Positions 59,629 to 64,000 of a stretch of 64,000 nt of DNA are shown piece by piece. Each line of letters begins with the position of its first letter. Positions within the stretch are counted from its first letter, which is position 1. The position numbers and the translations under genes were made by a program. The DNA is taken from contig CAVURW010000038.1 in NCBI GenBank assembly GCA_963743595.1, positions 1 through 64,000 on the forward strand. Direction: 5' to 3'. The DNA comes from CAVURW01 sp963743595. GTDB taxonomy: Bacteria; Verrucomicrobiota; Verrucomicrobiia; Methylacidiphilales; UBA1321. The notes under the pieces were generated by a model that saw nothing but the letters and a program-made list of their open reading frames with translations, was not told where the DNA came from and ran no database searches.

Positions 59629-62600
59629 CGATGACTCTCCCTGTTAACCGATCCAACGCGAGATGAAGCCAATAGTGACGTTCTCCCTCTACCTGGAACT
59701 GGTCTCCTGTTTTTGATGTGTTACTGTATTTCCCTGCTTGGGTAATGATATCGATCATCAGATTCCACGTTCTTGTAGATCCCGCATCGGTCAAGGCACG
59801 AATAGCAGCTTCACGACGTCTCTTAATGATCGGGTCAGAGACTGAGGCATAGACGGGGTTGTTCAAGTCGCCAGAAAATTTCATTACCAAATCAGCCTTG
59901 CTTGAGAGCGGGCCTGAACCCGGAGTTGAGCTGCTTGTACGGGCAACCAACGCTTGAGCAATGCTAGTCGCATCAATCTGAGTAACCGTGTTTGCCGTAG
60001 TATTTGAAACATCGTCATATATCACGCCGTAAATGAGGGCTTGCAGGGCGATTGGATTTTGGCCGTTGAGATTGATTTTACCAGCGACCATGGGCGTTGT
60101 CCCTGCAGTTACCGCAGTAGTTGTATCATCAACCGAGAAGGCCTCCAGCAAGGCAGCGTCCCCGCTTACGTTTGTAAAGAAGTCGATATCTTTCCAGGGT
60201 TCGTCACGGAACGTATAACCCAGTTCGGCCACTGAGCGGAATGGCCGGTTGAGAATGACGGGTTGGCTCGTTCCCGCCGCCCCTGAAGACAAGCCAGTCA
60301 TCGCGGTATAGTTTGCATTCATCGACATCGGACGGCCATCCGTGCCATTGCCACTTTGCGTGTAGGCACCTACTCCTGGGCGGGTAACACCATCCGGATC
60401 TTCGTAATAATTAAGAGAGGTCTGGGCAGCCGAGGCAAATGGCGGCCCGAGATTATCTGCGATTGTCTCCATGAACCGCCCGTGTTCAGCAGCTGATGAG
60501 GTCCAGTTTAAGGAGTAACAGACTGGACACGGCAAACTTGCATTGGCATTGAGAGTGTTGTTAGTCCCTCCATTCTCAGAAGTCTCCAAGAAGAAAGCCG
60601 ATGTTTGGGCTGAATTAACTGCAGCAGCTGTTCCAGGAAGCTGATAGGGCATATATGACGTGACACCTATTGCAGGCAGACCCGCAGCAGGAGGTCCAGC
60701 GGAGGGAGGAACTGGATAATAACTCACGCCGGAAATGCCAGACCATCTCGTCCTCGTTGAGATTGGAGCGGGACCCTCGGGAAAGGGGCCGCCATCGTTT
60801 GGGCTTGATGCAGACCCAACGCGGCTCATCACTCCAAAACGATCGGTTCGAGGATCGATATGTACCCACTCCCAGTAAGTTCCCTCCGCATTTCCCCCCA
60901 CAGAACCGCAAGAGGTATTGAAGATCGCACTTCCAGCCGCCGCTCCTTGGTACGGGGTCATAAATGGGCGAATTTCTCCCAGGCCCCAGGCGATATTACG
61001 GACAACCGAGTAGGGTCGCCAAACCCCACCCACTAAATATTCGAGATCAAAACTATCAAGCCCGTCCGGAGCCACCTGGGGGGTACGATCAACGTAGATA
61101 CTGGACCAAGGGGCCGTAGCGCCGGCCGCACTGTAGGTAGTCGTATTAGAAGTGTCGTGCCATCCCGCGTCGAAACCATAAAAACTTGCCGGGTAGTAAG
61201 GGGGCGTGCCCCCAGCACCAGCGAAGTAGACGGGCTTAGTTGTCGGCGGGGAAACTCCACCGGACGAGTTGGCAGCGGTAAGTAAGGTCGGTATTGTGGC
61301 GAAGCCCGGCGAGTAGTTACATACAATTGGGGTAGCACCGGTCAGATCGACAGGAGGCTGTACTCCTGCAGCGCCACTTACCCCTGACAAAATGTAACAG
61401 TGCCCCGCGGAGGAATAGGAGCTTGAGGGATTATCACCGTCCGAAACCGCTCGAAACCGTATTTGTGTTGGCACCAGGCTCGCTGGAGGTGTGGCAATCG
61501 AAGGTTGGTGAGGGTTCCAAACTTCTGTCTCCATGTATCCATGGGATTGTTGAAGATCATAATCCTGATAGCTTGCGGCGACAATTCGAGTTACATACGG
61601 CAAACTTTCAACACCGAAGACCGTAGTGTAACCCGATGATGTTCCCATCATAATGGCTGTCGGATAACTATCAGGATCGTATTGATCGATGATATTAGCT
61701 CCGATTTGTAAAATATGGCGATATATATTCTGATCCTGTAACAGGACATTATTGGCAAGGCCCGTTGCCCCAACTCCTCTCGCCGTAGATCCTGCCTCAT
61801 TTGTCACACCGGGAGGTCCGGCATCTCTCCCTATGGAGCCTACAGAAATAGCAGCCAGGAGAGTCTCAAAAAAATCGGGGCCCGTAGTCCGAGTACTCGG
61901 TATATGGGTGAACGTTTTAATAGTTGTTGAGGCGTTGGAACCGTCCGGAGAGGTATAAATCCACTGATTATTGATATTGTCCCAGGTCAACCCGAAGTAA
62001 GATTTGATATTTGCTGGCGTCCCTTGCTGCAAATAGGTGGCTGGAATCCCAGCGTTCTCGTAAATACTTATTTCCGTCGCGACACCGGCATCACCTGTCG
62101 GGTTTAGGTTCCCGCTATTATCGGCAATCGGACCTAGGTAGGTAAGCCATGAGATGCGGCTCAAGGGAAACCGTTGTTTCATAATTGAATTTCCAGAGGA
62201 ATCTCTGTAGTTCAGCAGACTGGGATTGTACGTATCGTCCAAACCTACGGAGTTCGGATTTGAAACACCAAAGCCCGATGAGAACGTTTGAGAAAGTCCT
62301 TCTGGTCCCGTCCATGAGTATGTAGAAACGTACGGTGTGGCGGTCGAAGCGGTCGTCGACACGACTTTGGGGCGATTGGGGTTCGGCGTAAAATTGGGAG
62401 CATTCAGCTCCCGACTAAAGACACCAAGGTATTGAAACGCGGAACTCTGAAGTCCGTGCGCGGTGCCGTAGTTCAGCAAGTCCTGCCTTGAGACAAACGC
62501 TTGATCACCTGGAGAGACGTTGAGAAATGTATTGGTTGGACTGGATATCCAGGTGTTGGTGTTTGTGCTGCTTGTTGCGCTTCTCCAAGAAACCAATGCT

Positions 62601-63400
62601 GCTGCGGCATTCATATCGGCAGCACTTCCCGGTGTATTGTCGACCAGAGGGATCTCACCCAGGGCGGCTTGAATCATCCTTCCTCGTTGAGAATTCGCTA
62701 ACGCGCTCAAGCCGTTTCCCGCCACGTTCACATCGAGTAAACCACCGTCATCGTAAATGGCGTACGCGTAGCGACCCATAACGCAGCTCATATTATTAAA
62801 ACTACGGTCAGCCATTGTCGAAATCGGTGGGAGTGTAGCCGCGTTCATCATAGGACCCTGCCGGGTGATCAAAATCCAACTTGGTGTCGGATTTGGGGAG
62901 GAAAGAAGTTGAGGTTTACTCCACGCGCTACTCGGAACATAGCGTCCCTCAAGGGAAGGTTGTAGAGTCGAATAAACGGGGTCACTACTCGCACGCATAG
63001 GAGCGGCTGTGCTATAATAACTTCCATACCAAGAGTTTGTCCCTCCTAGGCTTTCTTTAATCAGATTCGGGTAAGTTGAACTTACTGTTCTACAGGGTAT
63101 CACGGTAAAGTTTGTGGACGGAACGTACATGGTTACTCCGTTGGTCGTGTAGGCGGTAGAACCTGCTTGAATCTCACTAATTAGATCTGCAACGGTGGTG
63201 TCCATCGCAGAGCGTGACAATATTTCCGCGCGATTTTGACCACTACTGCTAAACGAAATTTGCCGATGAAGTTGCGCGAGGCAAATGAGCAGCAAGCCAA
63301 GCGCTGTTACCAAAGCCAGCACTGCTAAAACAATAATTAACGCTATACCTTTTTTGGACTCAACCCTCTGGCGATATGAATAACTCCGAAGGCGTCTCAT
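59600..63400 (-). CDS. Verru_Chthon cassette protein A-like (prepilin/GspK-type N-terminus)
   Basis: 1266 aa from the ATG at 63400 (a TTG at 63430 is in frame). After a basic start comes SKKGIALIIVLAVLALVTAL, a type II secretion/pilin-like N-terminal helix with a K-G boundary, then a very long Ser/Thr/Gly/Pro-rich exported domain with MGRYAYAIYDDGGLLDVNVA near 210 and VNDTGS-like joins near the end. This matches the verrucomicrobial TIGR02600-type family as I recall it, normally encoded with proteins B, C and D; those are not beside it here. It probably belongs to a pseudopilus-like or export machine in the cell envelope. Confidence 0.7.
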   Translation of the reverse strand: MRRLRSYSYRQRVESKKGIALIIVLAVLALVTALGLLLICLAQLHRQISFSSSGQNRAEILSRSAMDTTVADLISEIQAGSTAYTTNGVTMYVPSTNFTVIPCRTVSSTYPNLIKESLGGTNSWYGSYYSTAAPMRASSDPVYSTLQPSLEGRYVPSSAWSKPQLLSSPNPTPSWILITRQGPMMNAATLPPISTMADRSFNNMSCVMGRYAYAIYDDGGLLDVNVAGNGLSALANSQRGRMIQAALGEIPLVDNTPGSAADMNAAAALVSWRSATSSTNTNTWISSPTNTFLNVSPGDQAFVSRQDLLNYGTAHGLQSSAFQYLGVFSRELNAPNFTPNPNRPKVVSTTASTATPYVSTYSWTGPEGLSQTFSSGFGVSNPNSVGLDDTYNPSLLNYRDSSGNSIMKQRFPLSRISWLTYLGPIADNSGNLNPTGDAGVATEISIYENAGIPATYLQQGTPANIKSYFGLTWDNINNQWIYTSPDGSNASTTIKTFTHIPSTRTTGPDFFETLLAAISVGSIGRDAGPPGVTNEAGSTARGVGATGLANNVLLQDQNIYRHILQIGANIIDQYDPDSYPTAIMMGTSSGYTTVFGVESLPYVTRIVAASYQDYDLQQSHGYMETEVWNPHQPSIATPPASLVPTQIRFRAVSDGDNPSSSYSSAGHCYILSGVSGAAGVQPPVDLTGATPIVCNYSPGFATIPTLLTAANSSGGVSPPTTKPVYFAGAGGTPPYYPASFYGFDAGWHDTSNTTTYSAAGATAPWSSIYVDRTPQVAPDGLDSFDLEYLVGGVWRPYSVVRNIAWGLGEIRPFMTPYQGAAAGSAIFNTSCGSVGGNAEGTYWEWVHIDPRTDRFGVMSRVGSASSPNDGGPFPEGPAPISTRTRWSGISGVSYYPVPPSAGPPAAGLPAIGVTSYMPYQLPGTAAAVNSAQTSAFFLETSENGGTNNTLNANASLPCPVCYSLNWTSSAAEHGRFMETIADNLGPPFASAAQTSLNYYEDPDGVTRPGVGAYTQSGNGTDGRPMSMNANYTAMTGLSSGAAGTSQPVILNRPFRSVAELGYTFRDEPWKDIDFFTNVSGDAALLEAFSVDDTTTAVTAGTTPMVAGKINLNGQNPIALQALIYGVIYDDVSNTTANTVTQIDATSIAQALVARTSSSTPGSGPLSSKADLVMKFSGDLNNPVYASVSDPIIKRRREAAIRALTDAGSTRTWNLMIDIITQAGKYSNTSKTGDQFQVEGERHYWLHLALDRLTGRVIDEFLEPVND

Positions 63401-63731
63401 TTTGTTTGATATTGTTGCATTGATGTTCAATCTATTCGCTTAGCCATCGGCCCTTCTTTAGAATTCATCGCGTTGTAGGCTGGGGCAGCAAAGTCCTTTG
63501 GACATGTCGGCATTTAGGTTTAGGTAATTAACCATTATCGTCTAGATCGGTAAAGCGAGTGAGCATTCAATCGTTGAATCTGCAGAGAAAGTTCCATCTC
63601 CTGCTGTTTTCCGGGAGTACCACCGAAAAAAGCGATCAGTTCGATACTCACCGTTGATTCAACATGAGAATGGTTTGAAAATGTTGTTTACCAGCTGATA
63701 GCTATAAAGATTTTCTTGGTCTTCATCGTTT

Positions 63732-64000
63732 ATGCAATTCTCCTCGATCTTTCAAGATCACGCCGTTCTCCAACGCAATCTCTCACTTCCTATTTGGGGC
63801 TTTAGCGGCCCCAGCGAAAGGGTAACGGTTCGACTCGCAGGTCTAACGGCATCTGTTACTTCGGAACCCGATGGACGTTGGCTGGTCCGTCTACCGAAGT
63901 TGTCCACCGGAGGCCCCTACCAGCTAAGTGCTGAATCCGCTTCTGGAAAGGCGGTTTTAAACGATATACTTGTAGGCGATGTCTGGATCTGTTCGGGCCA
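63732..64000 (+). CDS. Sialate O-acetylesterase family protein, N-terminal part
   Basis: 89 codons before the window ends. FSSIFQDHAVLQRNLSLPIW then GFSGPSERVTVRLAG, GRWLVRLP, GGPYQL and DILVGDVWICSGQ are the N-terminal jelly-roll and first catalytic block (GDVW.CSGQSNM) of SASA/acetylxylan esterase-like enzymes, which remove acetyl groups from sialic acids or plant polysaccharides. No signal peptide at this start. It is divergent from the Verru_Chthon gene across 330 bp with no other gene visible. Confidence 0.85.
   Translation, partial: MQFSSIFQDHAVLQRNLSLPIWGFSGPSERVTVRLAGLTASVTSEPDGRWLVRLPKLSTGGPYQLSAESASGKAVLNDILVGDVWICSG

Overview
The window looks like a chromosomal segment of a Gram-negative Verrucomicrobiota bacterium, probably of the Chthoniobacter/Spartobacteria side. 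The evidence is a Verru_Chthon cassette protein A-type gene, LpxA, TolB and TonB/TolA-type envelope genes, large LamG-module exoproteins, and two classical autotransporters ending in Phe. These taxon calls come from recalled family knowledge, not from a search.

Layout. (1) 1-7.6 kb, minus: two tandem paralogous giant secreted proteins (LamG modules, one Big-type Ig domain). The left copy runs off the window. The right copy is split by a frameshift. (2) 7.75-11 kb, plus: a MobF-type (TrwC/TraI-like) relaxase-helicase, followed by about 750 bp of non-coding DNA with a hairpin terminator and direct repeats. (3) 11.7-13.7 kb, minus: the most unusual part of the window. It is a compact gene set of 151-aa, 106-aa, PTH2-like peptidyl-tRNA hydrolase and 146-aa genes. 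A tRNA gene with anticodon CUA (reads UAG, an amber suppressor) starts 6 nt after the last stop. The PTH2 frame is open from an ATG at 12734 to a TGA at 12315 except for two in-frame TAG codons; the downstream TAG splits the conserved PTH2 domain. The gene should therefore need the suppressor tRNA encoded beside it. A promoter-like block of about 57 bp is duplicated in front of two of the genes. (4) 13.75-15.9 kb, minus: GYF/RDD and zinc-ribbon membrane proteins. (5) 16-18.2 kb, plus: pyrH, truA, trmL. (6) 18.2-24.3 kb, minus: a PknG-like kinase, PP2C phosphatase, VWA protein and four-TM sensor, resembling the actinobacterial GlnX/PknG system. (7) 24.3-31.6 kb: TPR protein, secreted hydrolase-like protein, lpxA, mtnA. 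(8) 31.7-38.4 kb: clpB, PlsC-type acyltransferase, an orphan metal-binding SBP behind a Fur-family-like operator, a MobA-like nucleotidyltransferase and the SRP RNA. (9) 38.4-47.1 kb: membrane and secreted proteins, M16 protease, argA, and an IS remnant with intact inverted ends. (10) 47.2-53 kb: two tandem autotransporters and palindromic repeats. (11) 53-58.9 kb, plus: pheS, TonB/TolA-like, TolB, M29-like peptidase, ADP-ribosylglycohydrolase. (12) 58.9-64 kb: Verru_Chthon protein A, a secreted partner and the start of a sialate O-acetylesterase.

How it fits together: most of the window is ordinary housekeeping and envelope biology. The accessory part is 1-13.7 kb, where the relaxase suggests horizontal transfer and the suppressor-tRNA/PTH2 set forms a self-consistent recoding module. 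TAG is still used as a normal stop by neighbouring genes (relaxase, trmL, the sensor at 18203, pheS), so suppression must be weak, conditional or tolerated.
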